From positions 1 through 10,237 of the forward strand of contig CALGFL010000341.1 in assembly GCA_937881145.1 (NCBI GenBank): DNA of 10,237 nt. Direction: 5' to 3'. The position numbers and the translations under genes were made by a program. This stretch comes from an uncultured Bordetella sp. (GTDB lineage: Bacteria > Pseudomonadota > Gammaproteobacteria > Burkholderiales > Burkholderiaceae_B). The stretch's first letter is position 1; each line of letters begins with the position of its first letter. Positions 1-6,678 of the stretch are shown in pieces. The notes beneath the pieces are model-generated. The model was not told the origin of the DNA and searched no databases. It saw only the letters and a list, made by a program, of their open reading frames with translations.

Positions 1-491
1 TACTTGCTCAACAGGACGGTCAGCACCTGGGCCGCCCGCTGGGGATCGCCGTCGTAGTACGACAGGTTGATGGTGTTGGCGAGGTCGTTCTGTTCGATGT
101 GAAAGCGGTTCTGGAAATCCAGCAGCTTCTTGTCGAACTCCCGTGCATCCGCACCGGGGCCCAGCTCCGCCCGCACGACCTGTCGATGCAGCTCGGGGCT
201 GCCCAGGATCTGCGCCTCGACGCTGACCAGTTGCCCGACCGCGGGCACGATTGGGGGAGCGCGGACGTCGTTGGATTGGTCGTAATACCCGGCGAACAGG
301 ACCAGCAGCGTCGACTGCGCCCGATAGGGCATGGGCAGGATCAGCGAAATGACGATGCCCAGCGCCGCGATGGCCAGGAACACCGTGGCGGCGATCTTGC
401 GGTAATAAAAAAATGTGTTGAGATGATCCCGAATAGTCAGGCTTGCGGCAACTTCCGCGCGATTCGGCCTTGTTCGTGTCGAAATAACCAT
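1..491 (-). CDS. Wzz/GumC-like polysaccharide co-polymerase (chain-length determinant), C-terminus off window
   Basis: This is the N-terminal 163 residues of an inner-membrane protein that would control chain length and export of a polysaccharide made by the Wzx/Wzy route. The frame is open to the left edge, so the gene is cut by the window, not broken. It starts at the ATG at 491-489; an in-frame TAG at 515-513 rules out a longer start, and no strong Shine-Dalgarno is visible. A short cytoplasmic N-terminus (RDHLNTFFYYRK, about 21-32) leads into a first membrane helix at about 33-53. The periplasmic part begins YRAQSTLLVL (56-65), followed by SVEAQILGSPEL (90-101) and SYYDGDPQRAAQVL (144-157), which are typical of the GumC/EpsB Wzz families. 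The C-terminal half, including any second membrane helix, proline-rich motif or kinase domain, is not visible. It is divergent from the OPX/Wzy/GH44/Wzx operon and almost certainly works with it. A seven-base A/T run lies at codons 27-29. Confidence 0.88.
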   Translation of the reverse strand, partial: MVISTRTRPNRAEVAASLTIRDHLNTFFYYRKIAATVFLAIAALGIVISLILPMPYRAQSTLLVLFAGYYDQSNDVRAPPIVPAVGQLVSVEAQILGSPELHRQVVRAELGPGADAREFDKKLLDFQNRFHIEQNDLANTINLSYYDGDPQRAAQVLTVLLSK

Positions 492-584
492 ACGGATGCA
501 GACGTTGCCCGACTATACTGTCGTGGCATTCTAATGTTTCTTTCATCCGCCGCCTACAACGGCTTTTTGAGAGGTTGGCAGCGC
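492..584. promoter_or_regulatory. Divergent promoter region between the Wzz/GumC-like gene and the export operon
   Basis: These 93 bp separate the two divergent gene starts and are more AT-rich than the surrounding coding DNA. They should hold the promoters for both arms. On the plus strand TATACT (514-519) matches the sigma70 -10 consensus at 5 of 6 positions. On the minus strand the overlapping TATAGT (517-512) also matches at 5 of 6. Neither has a good -35 at the right distance. A second plus-strand candidate pairs TTGCCC (505-510) with TCTAAT (530-535), with a long 19-bp spacer. GAGAGG (569-574) is a plausible ribosome binding site for the OPX gene. The positions were read by eye and the promoter calls are inference. 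Confidence 0.4.
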
Positions 585-1367
585 ATGCCCTTGCCACGCG
601 CCCCGATGACCCTTCGCCTGCCGGCGCTGGGGTTGACCCTGAGGTCGGCTCTGGGGTTGCCTGCGATGCTGGCACTGGCCGGCCTGACCGCCTGCAGCCC
701 GATCTGGGTACATCAGGCCGATCAACAGCCCGACCGCTTCGCGACCTGGGTCAACGCGCCGACCTCGGCCTACCGCATCCAGCCCGGCGACGACATCTCG
801 GTCACCCTGCCCTTCAACGGCGAACTGAACCAGCATGCGCAGGTCGCCCCCGACGGCACCTTCACCATGCCGCTGGCCGGCGTCCTTGCGGCCGCGGGCC
901 ATACCACCACTCAGCTCGCCGACAGCATCGACAAGGCGCTGGCGGCCCAGCGCGTGGTCGCCGACGCGCACGCCACGGTTACCGTGGCCGCCTATTCCGG
1001 CCGGGTCTATGTGGGCGGCCAGGTCCGGCAGCCAGGCGAAATCCCCCTGCGCACCGATATGACCGTGATCCAGGCCATCGCGGCCGCGCGCGGCATGCTC
1101 GACACGGCGCGCACCAACGAGGTCGTGCTGATCCGGCGCAGCCCGACGGACGGCCGCCCCATGCTGCGCACGATAGACATCGACGCGCTGACGTATACGG
1201 GCGACCCGGACCAGGCGGTAGTCCTGCAGGCGGCCGACACGATCTTCGTGCCCAAGTCCTCGATCGCCGAAGTCGACCAATGGGTCGACCAGCACATCAA
1301 CCAGGCCTTGCCGTTCAGCAAGGGCCTGAACTACACCTACACCAACTCGACCTCGACGGTCCCGTAA
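585..1367 (+). CDS. OPX-family polysaccharide export lipoprotein (short, GumB-like)
   Basis: A 260-residue outer-membrane lipoprotein of the Wza/GumB/KpsD export family, which forms or feeds the channel that carries polysaccharide out of the cell. The signal peptide ends in the lipobox LTAC, giving lipidated Cys37. The Poly_export domain starts at YRIQPGDDISV (63-73) and runs to about 135. It is followed by one SLBB domain from VYVGGQVRQPGEIPL (141-155) to about 222 (DTIFVP). The C-terminus is a short amphipathic stretch, AEVDQWVDQHINQ (228-240), like that of GumB and far shorter than the C-terminal part of E. coli Wza (about 380 residues). I chose ATG 585 because GAGAGG lies 10 bp upstream; ATG 534 and ATG 606 are alternatives. 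The frame is open much further upstream, but that part lies antisense to the GumC-like gene and makes no sensible signal peptide. The Wzy-like gene begins 11 bp downstream. Confidence 0.9.
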   Translation: MPLPRAPMTLRLPALGLTLRSALGLPAMLALAGLTACSPIWVHQADQQPDRFATWVNAPTSAYRIQPGDDISVTLPFNGELNQHAQVAPDGTFTMPLAGVLAAAGHTTTQLADSIDKALAAQRVVADAHATVTVAAYSGRVYVGGQVRQPGEIPLRTDMTVIQAIAAARGMLDTARTNEVVLIRRSPTDGRPMLRTIDIDALTYTGDPDQAVVLQAADTIFVPKSSIAEVDQWVDQHINQALPFSKGLNYTYTNSTSTVP

Positions 1368-1378
1368 GACCTCGTCTC

Positions 1379-2680
1379 ATGGCCGAAGAGATGGAAAAGA
1401 CCTGCGCCCCGGTCGAGATCGCCCCCGTCTTCTCGGCCGATCCGCCCCGAAGGCGCATTCTGGGGTGGCTGGTCATCGCCCTGCCCCTGTTCGGCCAGAC
1501 CTTCTCCTACATGAACGGGCTGTGGCCGCTCTGGGCCTTGTCCAAGGCCTTTCCGGTGTTGTCGCTGCCCCTGGTTCTGTACCTGATGAACCAGGCCCGC
1601 TTTCCCATGACCCGGCAGATCCTGATCAGCTTCGTCTGGCTGCTGCTGCTGCCCAGCTTCTCCGCGGTGTTCTATTTCCACGAAGGCTTCTTCACCAGCA
1701 TCACCGCACAGGTCAAGCTGCTGCCCCTGTTGTATTTCTTCTCTTTCCTGGCCCTGCTGCTGCAGCTGCAGCCCACCCTGCACGAGCTCGAGCGCGGCTT
1801 CGTCCGTCTGGCCGTCGCCGTCGTCGTCGCGCTGATCGTGCTCTGGGCCGTGATTCCAGGCAGCTGGTACCAGACCTCGTATGTGGTCGGCAGCTCGCCG
1901 CTCTTTACCACCGACAATCGCGGCCATCGCATCCGCATGTCGATGTACTTTCCCATCATCGCGCTGTTCTTCTGCTACCGCAGGGCTTTCTTCGAGCGCA
2001 GCCTGCGCTACCTCACCTACGCCCTCGTCGTTTTCGCCGTCACGCTCCTCATCGTCAAGACGCGCGCCATGATCATCGGCATCGTCGGAGTCATGGCCAT
2101 CAACACCGTGCGCTGGTCGCGGCCGTCGATCAGAGTGGGGCTGCTGGTGCTCGCGCCGGTTGCGGCCATCGGCGTCTTCTCGTTCGGTTACCTGGCCACT
2201 ACATTCAGCACCAACGCATCCAGCGGTTTCGACGTGCGCTTCATTACCCTGCAGACGGCGCTGCAGTTCCTGGGCAACAATCCCCTGCGCTGGATATTCG
2301 GGGTGGGCACGATCAGCCCCACCAGCCGGGACAGCCTGATCGCCTACTTCCATCATTTCTTCTTCCTGGCCGACATCACCTGGCTGGGCATCGTCTTCGA
2401 ATACGGCCTGATCGGCGCTTTGCTGTTCCTGCTCATCGAATTGCGCGGCCTGGCCTTCTATCGCCGCCTGCATACCGAAGTGCAAGACGATTTTCTCGGC
2501 GCGCTCGCCGACTATCTCGTCTACGTGCTGGTGATCTCCTTCTTCTATCCGCCTACGCTCACGCCGGGGGAAAGCGCGATCATCCTCGCAATCTTCACCT
2601 ACGTCTGGCGCGTGGGAGGATTCGACAGCAAGGCCATCGGTACACGGAACACGCAGCATGCCCAGCCGCAGACGCCATAG
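1379..2680 (+). CDS. Wzy-type polysaccharide polymerase / O-antigen ligase-like membrane protein
   Basis: A 433-residue inner-membrane protein with about 11-12 hydrophobic segments (roughly 27-45, 54-70, 80-97, 113-131, 143-160, 187-201, 209-226, 228-242, 252-271, 331-353, 376-393, 397-411). The pattern fits the Wzy/WaaL (Wzy_C) superfamily, whose members join lipid-linked repeat units on the periplasmic face. Supporting details are the KTRAMIIGI segment (227-235) and a long soluble loop at about 272-330 containing FDVRF and NNPLRWIFGVG (300-310), which resembles the Arg-containing 'nPl.G.G' loop of these proteins. Its place beside OPX, Wzx and Wzz-like genes favours polymerase over ligase. 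ATG 1379 is the first start after the OPX stop; ATG 1391 is also possible, and neither has a clear Shine-Dalgarno. The last 23 bp overlap the start of the GH44 gene in another frame. Sequence similarity is low in this superfamily, so exact specificity cannot be read. Confidence 0.82.
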   Translation: MAEEMEKTCAPVEIAPVFSADPPRRRILGWLVIALPLFGQTFSYMNGLWPLWALSKAFPVLSLPLVLYLMNQARFPMTRQILISFVWLLLLPSFSAVFYFHEGFFTSITAQVKLLPLLYFFSFLALLLQLQPTLHELERGFVRLAVAVVVALIVLWAVIPGSWYQTSYVVGSSPLFTTDNRGHRIRMSMYFPIIALFFCYRRAFFERSLRYLTYALVVFAVTLLIVKTRAMIIGIVGVMAINTVRWSRPSIRVGLLVLAPVAAIGVFSFGYLATTFSTNASSGFDVRFITLQTALQFLGNNPLRWIFGVGTISPTSRDSLIAYFHHFFFLADITWLGIVFEYGLIGALLFLLIELRGLAFYRRLHTEVQDDFLGALADYLVYVLVISFFYPPTLTPGESAIILAIFTYVWRVGGFDSKAIGTRNTQHAQPQTP

Positions 2681-4331
2681 CGCCCATATCCTTGCCGCGA
2701 CACTGATTTGGCAAAGCGGCCTGGCCGTATGCGCCACCGCAGCCGTGGCTGCCCAGGACCCGCCGCTGACCGTGCGCATCGCAATCGATGCTGCCGCCAA
2801 CCGCCACCCGATCAGCCCGCTGATCTACGGCCTGAGCTTTGCCACGACGCAGACGCTGCGCGCTCTGCGCGCGCCGATCAACCGCTCGGGCGGCAACAGC
2901 GCGTCGGCCTACAACTGGCGGCTGGACGCGCGCAACGCAGGCAAGGATTGGTATTTCGAAAGCCTGCCGGTCAATCCGGAAGACATCAACGATCAATTCG
3001 GCGAACGCTTCGTCGCGCTCACGCAGGCGGCAGGCGCCGTGCCCATGCTGACCATTCCGATGCTGGGCAGGGTCGCCAGGCTCGGGGCGGATCGCAAACC
3101 GCTCGCCAGTTTTTCGATCGTCAAGTACGGACCGCAGCAAAGCCGCGATGTGCGCGGGCTGGCCGATGCCGGCAACGGCATCGCGCAGAACGGCGAGCCC
3201 ATCGCCGGCAACGATCCGAACGACGCATCGGTGCCGCACGATCCGCAAGACGAAACAGGGCGGATCAAAGAATTGGTGAGCAAGTTCGGCGCTGCCGGTC
3301 CGCGCAACGAGCGCTACTACCTGATGGACAACGAACCGAGCCTCTGGCAGCTCATCCATCGCGACATCCATCCAGTCGGCGCGCATGCAAGCGAGATCGC
3401 CGGCAAAGTGATCGCCTACGCGCGCGCCGTCAAGGCGGCCGATCCCGAGGCGCGGATCGTGGCGCCGGAAGAATGGGGCTGGCAGGGCTACCGCTACAGC
3501 GGCTTCGACCAGCAATACGCGATTGCCCACGGCCTGGATCACCCGCCCGACCGCGAACACGAAACCCACGGCATGGATTACGTGCCCTGGCTGCTCGCGC
3601 AATGGAAGCAGGCCGGCCATCCTATCGACGTCTTCAGCCTGCACTTCTATCCCCAGGGCGGCGAATACAGCGAAACGGGCGCGGCCGAAACGCCGGCCAT
3701 CGAGCTTTCCCGCAACCGCTCCACGCGCGACCTGTGGGACCCGGACTACAAAGATCCGACGTGGATCAACAGCGTGGTGGCGCTGATCCCGCGCATGCGC
3801 AAATGGGTGGACACCTATTACTACCCCGGCACGCCGATCGCGCTCACCGAATACAACTGGGGCGCGGACGCCACCATGAACGGCGCCACCGCGCAGGCCG
3901 ATCTGCTCGGCATCTTCGGCCGCGAGGGGCTGGACATCGCCACGCGCTGGGGTGCCCCCGCGCCCTCCACGCCGGTCTACAAGGCATTCAAGCTGTACCG
4001 CAATTACGACGGCAATGGCTCGGCGTTCGGCGCGACCAGCATCGCCGATGCCGTGCCCGATCCGGATCAGGTCGCCTCGTTCGCGGCGCTGCGCGATGGC
4101 GACGGCGCCATGACTGTCACGGTCATCAACAAGCAGCTCGACCGCGCGGCCGATGTCAAGCTCGTGCTCGATCATTTCGCGGATAACGGCCGGGCCGAGG
4201 CCTGGCAACTGGCGCGCAACGCCATCGCCCGCCTGCCCGACGCGGCATACGCCGGCGGCCTGCTGCATGCCACCCTGCCGCCCCAAAGCGTGACGCTCTT
4301 TGTCGTGCGCGGCGCGGCCATGGGCGGATAG
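2658..4331 (+). CDS. Secreted glycoside hydrolase family 44 (endoglucanase/xyloglucanase-like)
   Basis: A 557-residue exported glycanase. Residues 1-32 form a Sec signal peptide (MPSRRRH, a hydrophobic core, then AVAA before QDPP), placing the enzyme in the periplasm or outside. The mature part matches GH44: SPLIYGLSF (53-61), SGGNSASAYNWRLDARNAGKDWY split over 77-99, YYLMDNEPSLW (220-230), FSLHFYP (326-332) and ALTEYNWG (395-402). GH44 is a retaining family with a TIM-like barrel plus beta-sandwich. Glu226 in DNEP is the expected acid/base and Glu398 in TEYN the expected nucleophile; both are present. Known members cut beta-1,4-glucan, xyloglucan and related chains. It has no carbohydrate-binding module, dockerin or linker, so it is a bare catalytic unit. 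The start overlaps the end of the polymerase gene by 23 bp, and the flippase gene begins 15 bp after its stop. By analogy with BcsZ, PslG and AlgL, it probably trims, clears or regulates the polymer made by this operon. The substrate is inferred. Confidence 0.88.
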   Translation: MPSRRRHSAHILAATLIWQSGLAVCATAAVAAQDPPLTVRIAIDAAANRHPISPLIYGLSFATTQTLRALRAPINRSGGNSASAYNWRLDARNAGKDWYFESLPVNPEDINDQFGERFVALTQAAGAVPMLTIPMLGRVARLGADRKPLASFSIVKYGPQQSRDVRGLADAGNGIAQNGEPIAGNDPNDASVPHDPQDETGRIKELVSKFGAAGPRNERYYLMDNEPSLWQLIHRDIHPVGAHASEIAGKVIAYARAVKAADPEARIVAPEEWGWQGYRYSGFDQQYAIAHGLDHPPDREHETHGMDYVPWLLAQWKQAGHPIDVFSLHFYPQGGEYSETGAAETPAIELSRNRSTRDLWDPDYKDPTWINSVVALIPRMRKWVDTYYYPGTPIALTEYNWGADATMNGATAQADLLGIFGREGLDIATRWGAPAPSTPVYKAFKLYRNYDGNGSAFGATSIADAVPDPDQVASFAALRDGDGAMTVTVINKQLDRAADVKLVLDHFADNGRAEAWQLARNAIARLPDAAYAGGLLHATLPPQSVTLFVVRGAAMGG

Positions 4332-4346
4332 CGAGGCGGGACCGGC

Positions 4347-5717
4347 ATGAGCGCAACCCCATCCTCCTCCCGCGCGCAAGGCAGCTCCATCATCCGCGGT
4401 TCGCTCATCAGCCTGGGCGTGCGCCTGCTCGACCTGCCGAGCCGCTACGGCTTTCATCTGCTGGTCGCCGCCGCGCTAGGCGTGGTCGACACCGGGCGCT
4501 TCTACATCGTGTTCAGCGTCATGGTGGCATTGGCCGGTTTCGGCCGGTTGGGCATGGACCAGGCGCTGACCCGGCAGATCGCCATGGACATGGCCTCGGA
4601 CCGCGCCGCCGCCGTGCGGCCCGCGATCCGGCGCGCGCTGTGCCTGGTCCTGGCGGCCTCCGCGGCCGTCACGGCGCTGCTGGCCGTGGGCGCCGCGCCC
4701 TTCGCCCACGATGTGCTCAGGAAAAACGACCTGGCCCTGCCGCTGGCCCTGGGCGCGCTCGCCATCGTTCCGCAGAACCTGGGCGCGGCCCTGGCCGGCG
4801 CGCTGGCAGGCCTGCAACGCGTGGGCTACAGCCAGATGATCTATTCCTGGCTCTGGCCGACCCTGTTCTGCGTCGTGGCCATCGGCTTGAAGCTGGCGGG
4901 CCTGTTCACCGTGACCCGCGCGCTGATCCTGATCGCAGCAAGCTTCGCCCTGGCCGCGCTGGTCGGGGCCATTCTGCTCAAGCGCGCCCTGATCGCGGTA
5001 CCCGCCGCGACGATCGATGCCCATGCGCCATCGCCGCAGCCCCTGCTGCGGCCGGCCCTGTCGCTCTTCACGCTGGAACTGACCAAGCTGCTCATCACCT
5101 CGGCGCCCGCCATCGTGCTGGGCATCGTGGCCACGGACCGCGAAACCGGCCTCTTCGCCCTGACCTGGCGCATGGCCCTGGTCATCAATCTGCTGATCAG
5201 CGGCGTGATCGGCATGGCCGTGCCCAAATTCGCCGAGCTGTATGCCCGCGGCAACACGCAGGCGCTGGAAAAGAACGCGGCCCAGGCCATCGGCCTGGTG
5301 CTGTGCCTGGCGCTGCCCGCGGTGGCCTGCCTGCTGATCTTTCCCGAACGCCTGCTTGGGCTCTTCGGCCATGGCTACGATCAGGGCGCGACCACACTGC
5401 GCATCCTCGCGCTCGGCCAGCTCGCGGCCGCCTGCTTCACCGCCATGCCCGAAATGCTGGGCATGACGGCGCACATGCGAGCGCTGTACAAAATCAACGC
5501 CTGCACCCTGGCAGTCCTGCTCGTCGGCCTGGCGGCACTGGCGCCCCTGGGCGGCAGCGCTGGCGCGGCGCTGGCCACTTCGCTGGCACTGGCCGTGAAC
5601 GGCGCGGCGGCGGCCTGGATGGCGCACCGCCTGCTGGGCGTCGCGCCGCTCGCGCGGCTGTGGCGCGATGCGCGCGGCCGCCTGCGGCCGGCGCGGCGCA
5701 ACGGAGAAACACCATGA
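4347..5717 (+). CDS. Wzx-type polysaccharide flippase (MOP superfamily)
   Basis: A 456-residue membrane protein predicted to move undecaprenyl-linked repeat units from the cytoplasmic to the periplasmic face of the inner membrane. It has about 12-14 hydrophobic segments in two halves separated by a hydrophilic linker near 217-235 (DAHAPSPQP). The N-terminal part, with SLISLGVRLLDLPSRYGFHL split over 19-38 and FGRLGMDQALTRQIA (65-79), is typical of Wzx/RfbX flippases ('G.G.D.al.r'). The second half repeats the pattern, with SAPAIVLGIVA (252-262), ETGLFALTWR (266-275) and AVPKFAELY (291-299). The C-terminus is a basic cytoplasmic tail (RDARGRLRPARRN). A GAGG at 4333-4336 about 10 bp upstream supports the start. 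It follows the GH44 gene by 15 bp, and its stop overlaps the next start as ATGA. MurJ is a possible alternative in the same superfamily, but the operon argues for Wzx. Confidence 0.88.
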   Translation: MSATPSSSRAQGSSIIRGSLISLGVRLLDLPSRYGFHLLVAAALGVVDTGRFYIVFSVMVALAGFGRLGMDQALTRQIAMDMASDRAAAVRPAIRRALCLVLAASAAVTALLAVGAAPFAHDVLRKNDLALPLALGALAIVPQNLGAALAGALAGLQRVGYSQMIYSWLWPTLFCVVAIGLKLAGLFTVTRALILIAASFALAALVGAILLKRALIAVPAATIDAHAPSPQPLLRPALSLFTLELTKLLITSAPAIVLGIVATDRETGLFALTWRMALVINLLISGVIGMAVPKFAELYARGNTQALEKNAAQAIGLVLCLALPAVACLLIFPERLLGLFGHGYDQGATTLRILALGQLAAACFTAMPEMLGMTAHMRALYKINACTLAVLLVGLAALAPLGGSAGAALATSLALAVNGAAAAWMAHRLLGVAPLARLWRDARGRLRPARRNGETP

Positions 5718-6070
5718 ATCGATGCCTGGCCGCGACGGCGGCCCTCTTTCTGCTCGTCGTTCAACCCGGCACGGCCCAGGCCGGCACGCTCGATCCGCCG
5801 CGCTACGACTCGGACGTCTTCTGCTGGCTGCGGGCCAATACGCCGGACGGTTTCTCGGACAATGCCCAGTCGCAGTGCCTGGGCCAGCAGCACATCGCCT
5901 ACGACGCCGTGCGGCGCGAATGGAACGAGCTTCCCGACGAAATCCAGACGGGCTGCGACATGTTCACCCGCGAGCGGGATCCGCTTGACTACGAGGCACT
6001 CAGAAGCTGCATCGAGACGCAGAAACGCCGCATTCCGCCCGCGCCTGCCATAGAAGGCCTGCCGCAGTAA
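5714..6070 (+). CDS. Small secreted four-cysteine protein of unknown function
   Basis: A 118-residue protein with a clear Sec signal peptide (1-23, MNRCLAATAALFLLVV... ending AQA before G). The mature part of about 95 residues carries four cysteines, C37, C55, C81 and C99, spaced as expected for two disulfides in the periplasm. The pattern YDAVRREWNELP (63-74), then C81, then DYEALRSC (92-99), resembles small uncharacterised proteobacterial proteins with a 'YD..+..W..LP...C....Y..L..C' pattern. I recognise the style but know no function. Start evidence is good: GGAG at 5703-5706 with a 7-bp spacer, and the ATG overlaps the flippase TGA (ATGA), so translation is probably coupled. It closes the polysaccharide operon, and a helper role in periplasmic assembly or export of the polymer is possible but purely inferred from position. 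Confidence 0.8.
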   Translation: MNRCLAATAALFLLVVQPGTAQAGTLDPPRYDSDVFCWLRANTPDGFSDNAQSQCLGQQHIAYDAVRREWNELPDEIQTGCDMFTRERDPLDYEALRSCIETQKRRIPPAPAIEGLPQ

Positions 6071-6086
6071 TTGCGCTGCTCATCGC

Positions 6087-6109
6087 GGTACGATAGCGAT
6101 ATCGGTACC
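6087..6109. other. Imperfect hairpin in the gap after the polysaccharide operon
   Basis: GGTAC/GTACC (6087-6091 with 6105-6109) and GAT/ATC (6092-6094 with 6101-6103) can pair around a six-base loop, with one bulged G at 6104. It lies in the 59-bp gap between the four-cysteine gene and the DUF1993 gene. There is no T run on either side, so it is not a standard intrinsic terminator. It could mark transcript processing, a regulator site, or chance. No convincing promoter was seen in the same gap. Confidence 0.3.
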
Positions 6110-6129
6110 CAGCTATTCCCGAGCTTTCG

Positions 6130-6678
6130 ATGACCCTTTTCTCCAAGCCTACCGCCCCCAGCGCCTTCACTGGCGATGCCCTGTATCAGGCCTGCGTGCC
6201 GGTTCTCGTCCGCGGATTGCGCGCCCTGGCCGCCGAGCTGCGCCGGGGCACCGCCAGCGCGTGCGCGCGCCAGTTCGATTCGGCCGTGCTGGCCCAGTCC
6301 CGCCTGGCGCCGGACATGCTGACGCTGGCCGCGCAGGTGCAGCGCGCCAGCGACACGGCCAAGCTGTCGGCCGAACGCCTGTGCGGCGTGCCGGCGCCCA
6401 AGTTCCCCGACACCGAAACGACGATGGAGGAGCTGCAGGACCGCATCAAGGCCACCATCGCCTATCTGCATCACCTCAAGCCCGAGCACTTCCAGGGCAG
6501 CGAAAGCAAGATCATCTCGCTCCAGAAACTGGGCGAGGCGCGCGGCGACGTCTATCTGCTGGAATTCGGCCTGCCCAATTTCTATTTCCACATCGCCACG
6601 GCGCACGCCATTCTGCGGCACGACGGCGTGCCGGTCGGAAAGATGGACTATCTGGGTTCGGCAGCCGAATCCAAATGA
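6130..6678 (+). CDS. DUF1993 family protein
   Basis: A 182-residue soluble protein with no signal peptide or membrane segment. It matches the DUF1993 family along its full length: a helical N-terminus, SRLAPDMLTLAAQVQRASD split over 57-75, AKLSAERLCG (77-86), ELQDRIKATIAYL (101-113) and the strongly conserved ending LPNFYFHIATAHAILRHDGV split over 148-167, then GKMDYLG (170-176). DUF1993 proteins are thought to be DinB/YfiT-like four-helix bundles, some of which bind metal or thiol cofactors, but no reaction is established. The ATG at 6130 gives the usual family length; the Shine-Dalgarno is weak. Its stop overlaps the MFS start (ATGA), so the two are probably co-translated and may share a role in handling or exporting a small molecule; that link is inference. 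Confidence 0.88.
   Translation: MTLFSKPTAPSAFTGDALYQACVPVLVRGLRALAAELRRGTASACARQFDSAVLAQSRLAPDMLTLAAQVQRASDTAKLSAERLCGVPAPKFPDTETTMEELQDRIKATIAYLHHLKPEHFQGSESKIISLQKLGEARGDVYLLEFGLPNFYFHIATAHAILRHDGVPVGKMDYLGSAAESK

Noticed and set aside
99..584. Long upstream extension of the OPX frame
   Set aside because: It lies antisense to the GumC-like gene, has no family similarity and would bury the lipoprotein signal peptide. ATG 585 with GAGAGG upstream is a better start.
575..1378. In-frame extension upstream of the polymerase start
   Set aside because: It overlaps the real OPX gene in another frame and reads as Arg/Pro/Ala-rich nonsense. The membrane protein starts at 1379 or 1391.
1337..2800. 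487-codon open frame on the minus strand opposite the polymerase gene
   Set aside because: The product is low-complexity and Glu/Gln/Asp-rich, the mirror of hydrophobic codons on the plus strand. No start context or family fit.
2595..4457. 620-codon open frame on the minus strand, longer than the GH44 gene it covers
   Set aside because: The translation is rich in Arg, Ala, His and Gly with no recognisable domain, typical of a GC-rich antisense frame. The plus-strand frame has clear GH44 motifs.
4476..5627. 383-codon open frame on the minus strand opposite the flippase gene
   Set aside because: Gln/Gly/Arg-rich antisense shadow of a membrane protein gene.
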